A stretch of 64,000 nt of DNA, taken from the NCBI GenBank assembly GCA_018287875.1, contig JAGVVL010000025.1:2046001-2110000 (forward strand), written 5' to 3'. The DNA is from Nigrospora sphaerica. Lineage: Eukaryota > Ascomycota > Sordariomycetes > Amphisphaeriales > Apiosporaceae. Position 1 is the first letter of the stretch; every line of letters starts with the position of its first letter. Below, one piece after another: positions 9,396 to 20,869 of the stretch. The position numbers and the translations under genes are program-made. Under the pieces are notes generated by a model, which ran no database searches, had not been told where the DNA came from, and saw only the letters and a list, made by a program, of their open reading frames with translations.

Positions 9396-12300
9396 TCACG
9401 AACTGGACCCCGGTGAACCGTCGCTCATCATCTTATACGCCTCTTCTAGCAAATCCTTTGACACCATGCGGTCAGGGTCGTCCTCTCTTAGTAAATCCTC
9501 CTTACCGGCCACCACATGCTTTAGCAACTCGATCGCCTCCGGGATCCGCCTGTCGGAGAGGTATGCCCTTGCGAGCTCGTGCTCGGACGTGAGTCGAGAA
9601 TGATCCCTCTCGTCGAGCGTCTCTTTCCGCACCGCCACCACGTGCTCTAATATCTCGATCGCCTCCGGGATCCGCCTGTCGGAGAGGTATGCCGTTGCAA
9701 GCACGTGCTCGGACGTGAGTCGAAAATGATCCCTCTCGTCGAGCTTCTCTTTCTGCACCGCCACCACGTGCTCTAATATCTCGATCGCCTCCAAGATCCG
9801 CCTGTCGGAGAGGTATGCCCTTGCGAGCGCGTGCTCGGACGTGAGTCGAGAATGATCCCTCTCGTCGAGCGTCTCTTTCCGCACCGTCACCACGTGCTTT
9901 AACATCTCGATCGCCTCCGGGATCCGCCTATCGGAGAGATATGCGCTTGCGAGCTCGTGCTCGGACGTGAGTCGAGAATGATCCCTCTCGTCGAGCGTCT
10001 CTTTCCGCACCGCCACCACGTGCTTTAACATCTCGATCGCCTCCGGGACCCGCCTATCGGAGAGGTATGCGCTTGCGAGCGCGTGCTCGGACGTGAGTCG
10101 AGAATGATCCCTCTCGTCGAGCGTCTCTTTCTCCACTGCCACCACGTGCTTTAACATCTCGATCGCCTCCGGGATCCGCCTGTCGTCGAGGTATGCGCTT
10201 GCGAGCGCGTGCTCGGACGTGAGACGAGAATGATCCCTCTCGTCGAGCGTCTCTTTCTCCACTGCCACCACGTGCTTTAACATCTCGATCGCCTCTGGGA
10301 TCCGCCTGTCGTCGAGGTATGCGCTTGCGAGCGCGTGCTCGGACGCGAGTCGAGAATGATTCCTCTCGTCGAGCGTCTCTTTCCGCACCGCCACCACGTG
10401 CTTTAACATCTCGATCGCCTCCGGGATCTGCCTATCGGAGAGGTATGTTATTGCGAGCCAATGCTCAGACACGAGTCGGTCGTCATCCGTGTCCGGAAGC
10501 GTGTCACTCTTCCAGCGCACGACTTCCTTATAGCATCGCACGGCATCCTTAAATCGCCGGTCTGTGTATAAACACTTTCCAGCGTGGTAAAAAAGATCGA
10601 ATCGCTCATTAACCCGACACTCTCCGCTGCCGTCGAGGAGCCGGAACGCGTGAGGGAGGTATGCTTGCCACACGAGGCGGTTAGCGCGATCCGACGATGG
10701 AAAGGTGGCTTCGAAATGCCGGAGAGCCTGGACCATCGTCTCCTCCGTGCGTGCCGCTTTCCTAATCCACACTTTTGTCGCTAAATGCACCAGGCTATGC
10801 ATGTCATATAGCTCCTCGTCTTCTCGGACAGCGAGGAACGCGTAGCCGCATAACGTGCCGACTGCGTTCTCCGTTTCTACTGATTTAGTGTCGGGGAGGA
10901 GAGAGCGCGGGATTGCCTTCGGCTCGATACATGAGAGGAACGACAACAGATCGGCGGCCCTGTAGTCGATGTTTTGGATCTGGTCGAAGGACACGAGCCA
11001 TGTGGTCGCCACTGCGTTCCTCGACTCTCGATAGCGTGTCGCGTCCTTAAACTCCCGGCTCATTAGCCCTACCATGTCCTGCTCCGTACCATGGAGCAGT
11101 TCGAGGTACCTTCGAACTGTCACCTGTCGATTGCAGTTCAGGTACGCGGCCGCTTGTGTGATCGCTAAGGGTAAATGTTCGAGTTTCTGTAGTAGCTCGA
11201 TCGCGATAGGCTCTTCCTGGATGAGTTGATTCCGAAGAAGCGACTTCTTTAGAAGACCCATAGCCTCTAATGGATCCATCTCGTGGAGTTCGACCACATC
11301 GCTTCCCGCCACCGATTGGCCCACCTCGATCGACCGGGTCGTGAATAGTGTTAGGCCGTTGTCGCTTTCCGGGAGGTACTGGTCGATGCCTTCAGTGCCG
11401 TCGTTCGATCCGAGCACCATCTCTATGTCGTCCGCATTGTCGACGATTAGGAGCCATCGTCCGGCTTTATCTGAGCTGAGGTATTGCCGCACCGACTCCT
11501 TTGGGTCTTCCTCGTCGATGTTCATCGGAACACCGAGCTTCTTTCCAATCTCTAGGTAGGCTTGCTCAAAACTGGCGCGACTGAGGACGGGTACCCAGAA
11601 GATTGAATAGTCCGGCTGGTTGTCCTTCGCCCAGTAGGCGAGCTGTAGAGCGACTTGGGTCTTGCCAACGCCGCCGAGTCCGACAATGGCGAGCTTCTGG
11701 CACTCTAGGTCGATAAACAGCTTTTGCTGAAGCTCCTCGAGGATCGCATCCCGACCCGTGAACTTGCGGTTCCGGAGCAATGGGATGTGGTATTGGGATG
11801 CTATGTATAGAACATTAGCATCGATAAGTCCTCCTATCGCAGCTAACAGTAGTGACCATAATGCTTAAAGATAGGAATAGTGTAGCAGGTGGGCTAACCT
11901 ACGCGTGGGTCCGTCAGTGTGTCTCGAGACAGGCCGCAGCTTAGGGACGGCTCGCGGGTCGAGGACTGGTCGTGGGTCTAGCGGAATCAGCGAACGTCTA
12001 AAAAGTCCAAATGCCTACTAGCCTACTCCGAACACTATCACAGGAACACACGTACCTGAATAAGAGGTGGAGGGCGGCCAAGAATCTAGGAACGCTTTCA
12101 TGCACGCTGCCGCCGTCGCTGCTGCGTACCGCTGCCATGCCTTCATTTTGTGGCTGTCCGCGTAGTCGCACGTGCCTTTGATCACCACGCACGGGAATAC
12201 GTCCCATACCCCCGCGCCTTCCATCTCGAACGCTATCGTGCCGTCCTGCCGGGCCAGCGTATCTCGATCTTGACCGGACTTGAGCACGGTGTCACCCGAT

Positions 12301-13064
12301 GCGACCAGGCCAATGTGGACAATGGGCTGCGTGTTGCCCTGCTCGAGGCGACTGCGTGGTACGAGAGGCCCGTCACAACCGCACTCGTCACATGGCTTCC
12401 CGTCGGCAACGTGCCGGTATGTTGCTTTAAAGAGCCTGTCGTGCTCGGCACCAGGATACCGGGCTGGTGAAGGAGTCTTGCACTGGATCGCAACTAAGTA
12501 GCCGGCCGTCTTGTCTTGAAGCTTCGCCCGACCGTGGGCACCTTTCAGTTTCGCTAGCCGACCGCGAACCTCGGCACTGTGTCTCCCAAGCGATTCCTGC
12601 GGCGTGTTCTTCCGTAGGAAGCCCTCGGGCATCCGCCGCCCGAGATCGTACTGGACCACGCCATCGCCGATGATAACGTCGCCGAGCACAACTTCCTCTC
12701 CGTCCTTCGTAAAAGGGACAGCACCGCAGACGCCGACGACCATGGCCAGCTTGATATTCGGAAAGGTGGATCCGCAGTGTGCTGCGGCCGCTGCGGCAGC
12801 CACCTTGCCCATGCCCGGCATGTGCACGAGCACGACATTATGCAGACCGATCGCGCCGGTCGAGTAGGTATTCGGATCGCCGGGGGCATGGTCGTAGGGA
12901 GGGCCGTCGTCATCCCAGTGGTGGTCGAACAGGGCGAGAACAGCGTCGGCTTCGAGGACAAGGGCGCAGAAGATGGCGATGGCGAAGTCGCGCCCGGTCG
13001 TCGGTCGTGGCGGCTGGTCCTGAGGCAGCGGAACGGTGCGCGTGCCGGCGCGTCCCGAGGCCAT
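9396..13064 (-). CDS. NLR: PNP_UDP - NB-ARC - TPR allorecognition/immune receptor
   Basis: Two exons, 13064-12056 and 11800-9396, joined across a 255-nt intron (donor GTACGT, branch TGCTAATG, acceptor ACATAG, phase 1), give 1137 residues. Residues ~25-330 are a nucleoside-phosphorylase-like PNP_UDP domain (FAIAIFCALVLEADAV, GMGKVAAAAAAAHC, VVGVCGAVP, GDVIIGDGVVQYDLGR, AFEMEGAGVWD, VVIKGTCDYAD), a common N-terminal effector domain of fungal NLRs. NB-ARC follows, with the P-loop GLGGVGKT (377-384), Walker B LLIVDNADD (from 453), and LPLAITQAAAYL. Residues 778-1113 are eight TPR units of exactly 42 residues, nearly identical in the middle. By family knowledge, TPR arrays sense a ligand, NB-ARC oligomerises, and the N-terminal domain triggers a response. 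The natural ligand is unknown. The neighbouring HET gene supports a non-self recognition role. Confidence 0.9.
9471..10478 (-). repeat. Eight tandem 126-bp repeats encoding the TPR array of the NLR
   Basis: Eight in-frame units of exactly 126 bp. Each encodes a 42-residue unit beginning RL(T/A/V)SEH and ending LDERDHS or a close variant. Units 2 and 3 differ at one residue (RLAS versus RLTS). Inner units are more alike than the terminal ones. Variation concentrates at a few positions (EHA/EHE/EHV, ASAYLD/ARAYLS, VRKE/VEKE/VQKE). Confidence 0.95.
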
Positions 13065-13567
13065 GGCGGGCTATGGCAGCCGATCGTTCGCGGCCTAGGT
13101 CGGTGTGTCGCAGATTCAAACGTCTTCGAGTGGCTTCCTGCCTTCCGCCACCATTTTCGTGATCCTTTTTGGGTCACTGTGCTAGCAGCGACGACGCCTC
13201 GGGATGGTGAGGAGTGGAAGCCCGACAAAATGGAAGTGGCTGCGCCCAAGGAATGTGCAATCAGCAGACAGCGTCGCCGCCGCCAGCCTGGTGCGGTTAA
13301 CGAGGCACGCGGGTCGACCCCGCGCGACCCAGCGTGCGCGGCTGCGACCGTCCAATCATCGGCTATTGACACGACGAGATGTAAGGAATGTGAGGTCGTA
13401 CATCCGCCATGTCGCCCTCCCGTAACCAACAGGCGACGGTCCTCCAGGCCTGGAATAATTTTTATGGAAGCTATAGAGATTGAGTTTGCTCTAGGCTATA
13501 GATGTGAACGGCATCACCCAGGCAAGAAATTCGAAGAAAGGCACCCGTCATGATAATGACCATTCCT
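13065..13567. other. Intergenic, NLR promoter and HET 3' flank
   Basis: About 500 bp between the NLR start and the stop of the upstream HET gene, both on the minus strand. It should hold the NLR promoter and 5' UTR. No separate gene is supported; open frames on the plus strand are antisense to the NLR 5' end. Confidence 0.5.
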
Positions 13568-15994
13568 CTATCCCAAGAGAACAGTCTCTTCCTTGGCTAT
13601 GGCTTCGAAGGCCTCGACGTGCACCTTTCCAACGCCTAATCTCTCCACAACACCCCCCGTCACTCCGTCCTGCGGTTCGGAAAGGAGGAGCACGTTCAAC
13701 ACGGGCCAGGGGGTCTTGTTATCGAAATCCTGGCTAAAAACCTCCCGGTAGCTAATATCGACCCCTTTCGCGTTGATGAGCCCCTTTTCGTCCTCCTGCT
13801 GTCTCTTTTCCTCGAGGGGGTGGTCGTCTTCGCCAGGCTCCGACCATGAACGGAACCCCTTTGCTTCCTCGGACCAGGTCTCGTCCATGTCGTTGCGGCA
13901 CAGCGTGCTCCTCGACAAGGCAAGAAACCTATGCTGCTTGTTCGCCAAGGAAGACACCAGTTGCCCAGGCACGAAGATGGTGCCCGCGATCCGGGACGGG
14001 GAACCGGCGTCCAGCATCGCGAGGTGGCACTGCAGGTGGGTGCCTCCCCGGCAGGTGGACCACGGAACATAGGCCCCGGAGTGGGTGCTCGTGAGGAGGA
14101 AACGGGCTGTTTTGGCCCGGACGCTAAGAACGTGTGGACTGTGTGGCTTTGAACCGACCGATGTCGGAAGCGGAGCGTAAAGTTTAGAATATTCCTTGGA
14201 GGGGAAAGGGGTGAGGGGACGAGGGTAGAGATACCGTTGACTCGGACGGGCCGCAGTCGAGGCTGAAGGCGAGGCACACGTGTAAGTTATCTGCTGCGTC
14301 TCTTCCTCAAAGTGGCGGCTCCATTCGCCATTTCCGGCGCCAGGAGTAAAGCTCGATGGGTCGATGGGCGTCTCCTCGGAGCACAGCCGTACTCCAGCTA
14401 TTGTTTCAACGATCGACACACTCACAACACACTCGCATATATTCGTCAGGCCGTCTCGCTGGGCGTATCTCACGGCCCCGTCCCAACCTGCCCATGACCA
14501 GCTTGGGAACTGTAGGTTGCAGCGTTGGGAGGCATTTATCGGAATCCACAGCAGTGCGACGTCGAACAAGGTGGTGGGGAGGCCGAAGAAGAATGGTCCC
14601 CGGAACGATGTCTCGAGGAGGTTGAGGAGCCCGTTCATAGCTTTCACCTTGTCGTCGGAGCTTGTTAGCTGTCGTTTCGTGTATTCGGCCACGGCGATGG
14701 CGTAAATGTCAAATATGTTGTCATTTTCAAAGTCCAGTTGGAAGCGGGCGTCGTACACGGACATGGTAGCGGAGCTATTGTCCCTGAGCCGGTGGACGTC
14801 TTCGCGACAGTCGCAGCCGTCGTCACAGTGGTAGTAGACCTGGGAGGAGGTGAATACCAGGAGTCGACGCGAGAGGAGGCGCTCTTGGTATGTCCAGCCC
14901 CTCGTGTTCCAGCGCGAGGCACTGATAGCGTCCACTTGGCTGTCCAACATGTTCGCCATGGTGATTCCCCTCTTGGTTGCGCTTCCCAACGCTGTGACTC
15001 TCATCTGGCGCACCGTCCGTGGTACTTCCTTCGACACCCCCGGAAGACCACCATCTGCATCTAGGCCGGAGGCGGCCACAATCGTGAGCCACGCTCCGGC
15101 GTAGACTTGGTCCATGCAGCTGACGTTGGCCTGGATGCTGGCGGCATCGTCCTGCGTGATGCACAAAGCATCCACCCAGAGGTATCTACAGCCCAACCGT
15201 TTCGCGACTTCGAACGCGTGGATAATTGTGCGTGACGGGCTGCCTTCAGTGGTAGCAAAGAAGCCAGGCGTAGACATGGCCTGGAAGGTCGCCAACTTGA
15301 GTTTGACTTTTTGGTCCTTCCCCCACATGTAGCTCAAGGCGATGTAGGGCGCGGCCGGCGGGAGCATTACGATGGAATATTTTCCCACGTCGATGGCGTA
15401 GAGCTGCAGGTTCGGGCGCGCCCCTTGGGTTGGCTTGCCCGTTGGATCGACGAGGGGCCGAGAATGGTGCAGTTCGCAGGTTTCCAGCCAGTTCTTGACG
15501 TGCTTCCAGTCGATGCTCTCAAAGTCCACGGCCCTCCCGAGCAGCGGAGTCCAGGCTGCTTGTTCATCGGGCACCAGCGCTTGGATCTTGGGCAACGTGT
15601 GCGCCCCCATGTACTCGTCGTCAGTTTCCATTGCAAGGCGTCTCGCATCGAAGCCGTCTATCATCACTTCGATGCAGAATGCGGTACGCTTTCCCGCGTC
15701 CCTGGCGTATACATCGTAGCTGATATCGAGAGGTGACCACGAGAGGAATGCAAGGTTTTCCGGTCGTTCGACGCACATCTGCTCCGTATACTCCCTCCCA
15801 TAGTGGGATTCCAGTGTGTGCCGCACGAGCTGACAGAACCCGCAGTCACGCGACGCCCACAACTGCTTCAGATCTTTCAAGTAGAAACCACGGTAAATCG
15901 GTTTGCCTGGCATGCCACGGAATATTGAAGGAAAAGGGATTCTACAACATTTTGAACATAAAGAACTGTCGGTAGCAGCACCTGGAGACATCAT
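13568..15994 (-). CDS. HET-domain (heterokaryon incompatibility) protein
   Basis: An 808-residue single-exon protein. The N-terminus has CSKC and CGFC pairs (13-16 and 51-54) common in HET proteins. The HET domain runs ~217-370 with its signature blocks YIALSYMWG (217-225), CRYLWVDALCITQDD (269-283), YAGAWLTIVAASG with DADGGLPGV (~298-320), and RGWTYQERLLSRRLLVF (~365). The C-terminal half is variable, as usual for the family. HET domains are TIR-like death effectors in fungal vegetative incompatibility. It lies 504 bp upstream of the NLR on the same strand, which suggests a shared allorecognition locus, though co-function is inference. No intron is needed to keep the frame. Confidence 0.93.
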   Translation of the reverse strand: MMSPGAATDSSLCSKCCRIPFPSIFRGMPGKPIYRGFYLKDLKQLWASRDCGFCQLVRHTLESHYGREYTEQMCVERPENLAFLSWSPLDISYDVYARDAGKRTAFCIEVMIDGFDARRLAMETDDEYMGAHTLPKIQALVPDEQAAWTPLLGRAVDFESIDWKHVKNWLETCELHHSRPLVDPTGKPTQGARPNLQLYAIDVGKYSIVMLPPAAPYIALSYMWGKDQKVKLKLATFQAMSTPGFFATTEGSPSRTIIHAFEVAKRLGCRYLWVDALCITQDDAASIQANVSCMDQVYAGAWLTIVAASGLDADGGLPGVSKEVPRTVRQMRVTALGSATKRGITMANMLDSQVDAISASRWNTRGWTYQERLLSRRLLVFTSSQVYYHCDDGCDCREDVHRLRDNSSATMSVYDARFQLDFENDNIFDIYAIAVAEYTKRQLTSSDDKVKAMNGLLNLLETSFRGPFFFGLPTTLFDVALLWIPINASQRCNLQFPSWSWAGWDGAVRYAQRDGLTNICECVVSVSIVETIAGVRLCSEETPIDPSSFTPGAGNGEWSRHFEEETQQITYTCASPSASTAARPSQRYLYPRPLTPFPSKEYSKLYAPLPTSVGSKPHSPHVLSVRAKTARFLLTSTHSGAYVPWSTCRGGTHLQCHLAMLDAGSPSRIAGTIFVPGQLVSSLANKQHRFLALSRSTLCRNDMDETWSEEAKGFRSWSEPGEDDHPLEEKRQQEDEKGLINAKGVDISYREVFSQDFDNKTPWPVLNVLLLSEPQDGVTGGVVERLGVGKVHVEAFEAIAKEETVLLG

Positions 15995-17072
15995 GCCGGA
16001 TAAAGGGGCTCGAGAGTCTGCACTTCAAACGAGACGAAGACTTGGGACATGTGCCCGGTCACAAGGAGATGCACTGATAATGGCACTAGTGCGGAGTGGG
16101 GTTGGGGTACACGTAATATGAAGTACACTTCGAGTGTATAAGGGCTTACATCCATACGTATTTAAACAGTACGGCAGTGAGGCATAAGGACTTGAATTTC
16201 ACTACCTACTATACGTAACGATGAAACGCAGCTTGATCGTTTGACATGGCAAACTATGCACCACTTCAAGTCGATTAACCTTGTGAATTTTAGGGCATAA
16301 GAAAGGCCGAAGGGCCAGTCGGCAGAGGCCATACTGGTACGATACCCCTAGACTAGTTGCTGCCTGGACATCACGAGGTGGGAAGCAAGCGAAACGCCAA
16401 AAATAGAACCAAAAGTTATGGCCGGTCGAGGAATCGAACCTCGGTCTTCTCTCGCGCTGGGTCCCTCATTCGAAGGGAAATCGGACCCAGCTGATTTAAG
16501 GACTTATGCTAGCTGCCCGAGAGCTGTGTTGCCACTGAACCAACCAGCCTATTGTTTTGATGTTGAGGAACAGGCAGCATACCTCAGGTGATAAACCTCG
16601 AGTGGTTGCCTAGGTTTCATGCTCCGGGCTCCCTTGACCCTCGAGGGAATGCGGCAGCGGAGGTACCCCCGTTCTGATACAGCCCGTTCTAGTCTGCGAG
16701 CCTGACGTGGCGGGTAAAAGCCGAACCGAACCCTGGGGCTGACCTCGTAGGGGCGCTTCTATTTCGTTCGAAATACTTTGATCTCACTGGCATCAAGTGG
16801 CAACGGGAGGACATAATAGGGCATTGATGGAACAAGTGATCCTGCTCTTAGGGGGGACTGTGGATGCTATGGACAGTATGATTTGAATGGGAGGATACAG
16901 GCAGAGTACAAGGGGGACGTACCGAGCGTTGAGACTACAATGTCAATGACGGAACACGTACAAAGAAAATCAACGCGGTGAATATGATGTACTCAGAAAC
17001 CGCTCCCCAGACCTAGATTCCAGGCGCGTGATGAAAAAGACCCCCAAAGGGCCCATTGTAACGCAAGAAAGT
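15995..17072. other. Intergenic region containing a tRNA-like gene
   Basis: About 1.1 kb between the HET start and the 3' end of the membrane-protein gene. Apart from the tRNA-like sequence at 16419-16549 I see no gene. The stretch 16100-16300 is more AT-rich than its surroundings. Confidence 0.5.
16419..16549 (-). tRNA. tRNA-like gene with ~58-nt insertion in the anticodon loop, isotype unresolved
   Basis: Minus strand. A 7-bp acceptor stem pairs GGCTGGT with ACCGGCC (one G-U), followed by discriminator A. The A box is TGGTTCAGTGG and the B box GGTTCGATTCC. The T arm is CGAGG/CCTCG with loop TTCGATT. An anticodon stem CTCTC/GAGAG can form, but 65 nt separate its halves instead of 7, implying an intron of about 58 nt. 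Inside is a stable hairpin (GCTGGGTCC pairing with GGACCCAGC, 16456-16491). The expected U33 before the anticodon is missing, so the anticodon cannot be read safely. It could be an intron-containing gene with unusual folding or a decayed copy. Confidence 0.6.
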
Positions 17073-19045
17073 CTACCGCCCATGTTTCCGCGTGGTGAAA
17101 GTGCTGCGAGGCTTCTTGGGGTCGTACGGCTCGGGCACTTGGGAGTATGTGACGTGTGTTGCGGCGGGGGGCTTTGCCTGCCTGCGTCTTCGGTAGTACC
17201 TAGAATGTGCATTTCTCGTCAGTCCCGGCTTTCCCAAGACGCCCACGGGACTGCGAGCGAGGGCAAAACACGCGAGGGCGAGGGGGACCACGTACCAACA
17301 CCCGGCGAGGACCAAAAGGAGCAGCAGCGCTCCGGCCCCAGCACAAGCGCCGACGACGACGCGGGTGTCGGCAGCGCCCGCCCGGTCGATGGCGTCGCGG
17401 ACCGAGGTCGGCGGCGGTACGAAGGACGTGGGAGAGCCGGACGTCTCCAGCAGCTTGTGGGCGTTCGTGCCGAACTCGACGGGGCTGAGCACCGTGGTGC
17501 GCGTCGTGGCGGGGAAGGTCGGCTCCACGCCCCGGGGCACGGCGGTTGCCAACGTCAGCGGGCTGGTGACCTTTTTCACCGTCTGGAGCGAGGCCGGGCA
17601 GTCGACCAGCTGCGTGGAGATGCAGCCGACGCCGGTGTAGGTGACCTCGGTACTGATGGTCGTGGTCTTGAGGTCCCGGTCCGCCGGGGCCGCCCGGTCT
17701 CCGAGGGCGGCGGCCGGGGCGGCCGGGGCGGCGGATCCCCGGGCAGCGCAGGCCTCAAGGCCGGTGAAGAAGATGGGCACCGAGGTTGAGGGAGCCGGCC
17801 CCCACGTGTAGTCGCCGAGCACGACGGTGGCGCCGGCTTTCGCCCCGACGGCGAGCTGATACGAGTTTTCCACCTTGAGCTCGCACTCGCCCTCGTCGTC
17901 CGGGGACGCTGCCGTGATGTTGCTGGTGAACTCGGCCAAGTGGGAGAATGCCACCGCACCGATGCCGGCGCTGGCCGACAAGCCTAAAACCGCGGGCGTC
18001 GAGAGCTCGACTCCCGTAAAAACGCCCAAGCGTAGGACGGCTTTGAGCACGGCGCCCGAAGACCGGATCTGGACGGGAAGAAATCCAAACTGCCCCCCGT
18101 TGCTTGACGAGCGTCAGTAACGCCGTAGTATTTAGTGAAGCGCCCGACATTTACTCACAATGTGGTGTCGGTGAATTCCTCTCCAAATAGGGTCATGCTA
18201 AGAGAAGTACCGTCGTCGAGCTGAATATGAAACCCGCTGCTCACATCGATCTCGGCGTCGGCACTCAGTATCAGGTCGAGTTGGAGAACAACGCCCAGTG
18301 AGAATTCATCATTCAGGCTGATGCCTAGCGCGGTTTGAGACGAGAATAGATTCAGGCTGTAGGTAACCCCCCCGGAAAGCTTGGTATCGATGGCCGAGTA
18401 GATTTCCAGGGCATCAAACTGGAACCTGAGCCGGCACTCGGGCACAGCGGGAACGCGGATGTCGAAGTTGACGTCGAGGGGCGGAAGGTCAAAGTCTTCG
18501 AGATCAATGCCGTCCGATAACTTGTCGGTCACGTTGGTAAAATACTGGCCAGCCAGTTCCTTCACCGCGTCCGTCACGTTCTCGACCTGGGTGCCGACCT
18601 GCTCGGTGAGGTTGCTCACGGCTTGGCTGACGTTGAAGTGGCCGTCGATGGTCAGTTCGGCCGTCGCCGTGGCCTTCACGTAGCAGGTACGGCACACGAT
18701 TTTCACGCCGGCCTGAGCCGACACACTCCCGTTCTTGGCGGATTGTTCGGCAGAGCTGGCCTTGTTAGCCGCCGGCCACTACGGTAGCGAGACATCAACT
18801 TGCTCCTCAAAGAGAACGGCCCCATCAAAGCTCTTCTGGAGCGAGGTGCTGTTACGAAAGATGCTGTCGGGGTCTCGCGACTGGATGTTCGCCACGGCCC
18901 TGCGCAAAGCGTTTAGGTTGGCCCGCGAGGGCCCCCTGGAGCCAATGCGACCACCAACACTGACACCCACGCGGGAAGGACTGGGGGAGGCAAGGCGGAA
19001 GCCCATTGCCCAAGTCAAGGCATAGACAAAAATGATAGGCAACAT
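17073..19045 (-). CDS. Type I membrane protein with large extracellular domain (unnamed fungal family)
   Basis: Three exons: 19045-18800, 18733-18159 and 18102-17073 (616 residues). The second intron (18103-18158: GTGAGT, TACTGAC, phase 2) is clear. The first (18734-18799, donor GTTGAT, branch GCTAAC) is tentative. There is an N-terminal signal peptide (LPIIFVYALTWAMGF). A long extracellular region follows with several N-glycosylation sequons (NVSQAVSNLT, NVTDAV), a CRTCYVKATATAELTIDG block, and beta-rich repeats (ALEIYSAIDTKLSGGVTYSLN, LDLILSADAEIDVSSG). Near the C-terminus is one transmembrane helix (ACAGAGALLLLLVLAGCWYV) and a short basic cytoplasmic tail. I believe this is a conserved Pezizomycotina family but cannot name it. 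A cell-surface role is inferred from topology only. Confidence 0.75.
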
Positions 19046-20869
19046 GACGACGGGACACCGGTGCGGAATGGACGCTGTTGATGGGAGCCGTGTCGATACC
19101 GAAACTCGTTCGACTCTACCACGGCGCCCGATTACTTATGATTCGCGACACATTTGCATTCCGCAGTGCCCAAAGTGCCGTGGGCTCAGCATCGAGGGGG
19201 GTAACATGCGGCTGTGGTGTTGGGGATATGTCGGTTGGTTTTCTCCAAAAGCTGCCATGCAGTTATTGTATCACGTTCTGCAGCCTCCCATTCATGCACA
19301 CTGACAGCCTCGACTCCAAAGATAGATAGCATGCGGGCGAAGGGCCAAAGATCGGAGCGTGGGGGCACGAATTGAGAGTGACAGCCTCAGCCTCGGCGTT
19401 CGGTGGCCCACTAGCACGGCAAGTCGAGGTTTCCTCTGCAGTCCAGTATAGGTGCCCTATTCGGCCTCTGCCACGGTGTCGTTGACGACCTGTTTTGGCT
19501 TGATTTCGAGCAAGGCTGAGGTAACCAAAGTGGAAGAGGGAATTGGGGGAACCAGAACATCACCAGATGCAGCCGGCGGAGTTGGTAGCAGAAGGTTATA
19601 CATGAAACGGCCCCTCGAACTTCAAGCATTGTCAGGGCGGCAACACTCCCATCTCCGTGACTTCCCCAATCCCTAATGTCTGGGGTGGTGATAATCTGCG
19701 GCCGGGAGGGCTGAATGTGGCAGAGTTACCCGGACGATCCTTGCCGGTCGGCGACGGCGATGTTGGCCTGGGGTAGGCGGGTTGAACGAGGCGCAGCGAC
19801 CATGCAAAGGACCGTTGCGGCGTCAAGGTTGAGAATCCTGCAGACGACAGGGGTTGGTTCCGCACAGGCACGAGATGATGAACTGCCAGCGCACCTGCTA
19901 AATTTACCATGGACGTGCTGCGATGCAGGCAATCGCGGGATTGAGGCCAGGGAGAGGATTTGGGCAACAGGGAGCCGAAGAACACGGGAAGCCGGCGAGG
20001 CGGGAAAACGATGGTGGCTAGGCATGCTATGCTAGTATACCGAAGCTCGACAACCTGTTGGCTGCTCCAGCTGCTAGGACAGACTGGTCTGGAGCCGGTT
20101 CTCGCCAAAGAGCGGGCCGGACCCAGTTGACTGGTCCTGTGAGGCTCCCCAGACCGGTGCTGCCGATCCGGGCCGTCGTGCCATCCCTATGGACAGACTT
20201 GGCTCAATTGCTCTTGACTTGAAGGCGTCCCCGAGGTACAACCAGGAGTAGTAACATCCGCTGTGGATGCCCCCTTTCCGCTCCCGCCACCAAGCAAACC
20301 GTGGGACCTCCCGCGCCCTGATGCAGGCCCGCGACGCGCCGGGGAGGTACCCGTAAAACCTGCCGCTGCCGTGTATTCCTTTCGCTTGCGCCGCCCCTGA
20401 CGATGTCCCGCTGGCACGCGCTAGTTTCGAAGCGCGGCGGAGGACGCACCCGGGGGGGGAGGCTTATTAGGCAGCAGCCGAACCGCAGAAACCGCGACTT
20501 TTCAATGGGGCTGTCGATGAGGTGTCTTGGGTCGCTAGCTTTCTTGGGCTCGTTGCTTCTTCGCGGCATGGCTCCCGTGGACGAGTGGGTAAAACTAGTG
20601 CAGTAATACGAGAGAGCGGTCCAGTAGCCGCCCCTAACCATGACATCAAGCCACGCGAAGGATCCCTCCCTTGCGCTTCTAGTCTCCTCAGAAAGGGCAA
20701 GTAGTCGGCAGATACATGAAAGCCATGAAGAAATATCCATAAATAGCCGCGATCGTGGCACTCCTTACCACGACACCTCTCACCCATCTCGCCTGCTCGC
20801 TACACCAAAACCGACGCCTCTCCGCCCATCACTCTCCCCACTGTCGTCCTTCGCTTTCCAATCCCCAAA
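19046..20869. other. Intergenic, divergent promoters of the membrane and WSC proteins
   Basis: About 1.8 kb between divergently transcribed genes, so both promoters should lie here. Short frames on both strands lack domains and look like chance. No tRNA or transposon was seen. Confidence 0.5.
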
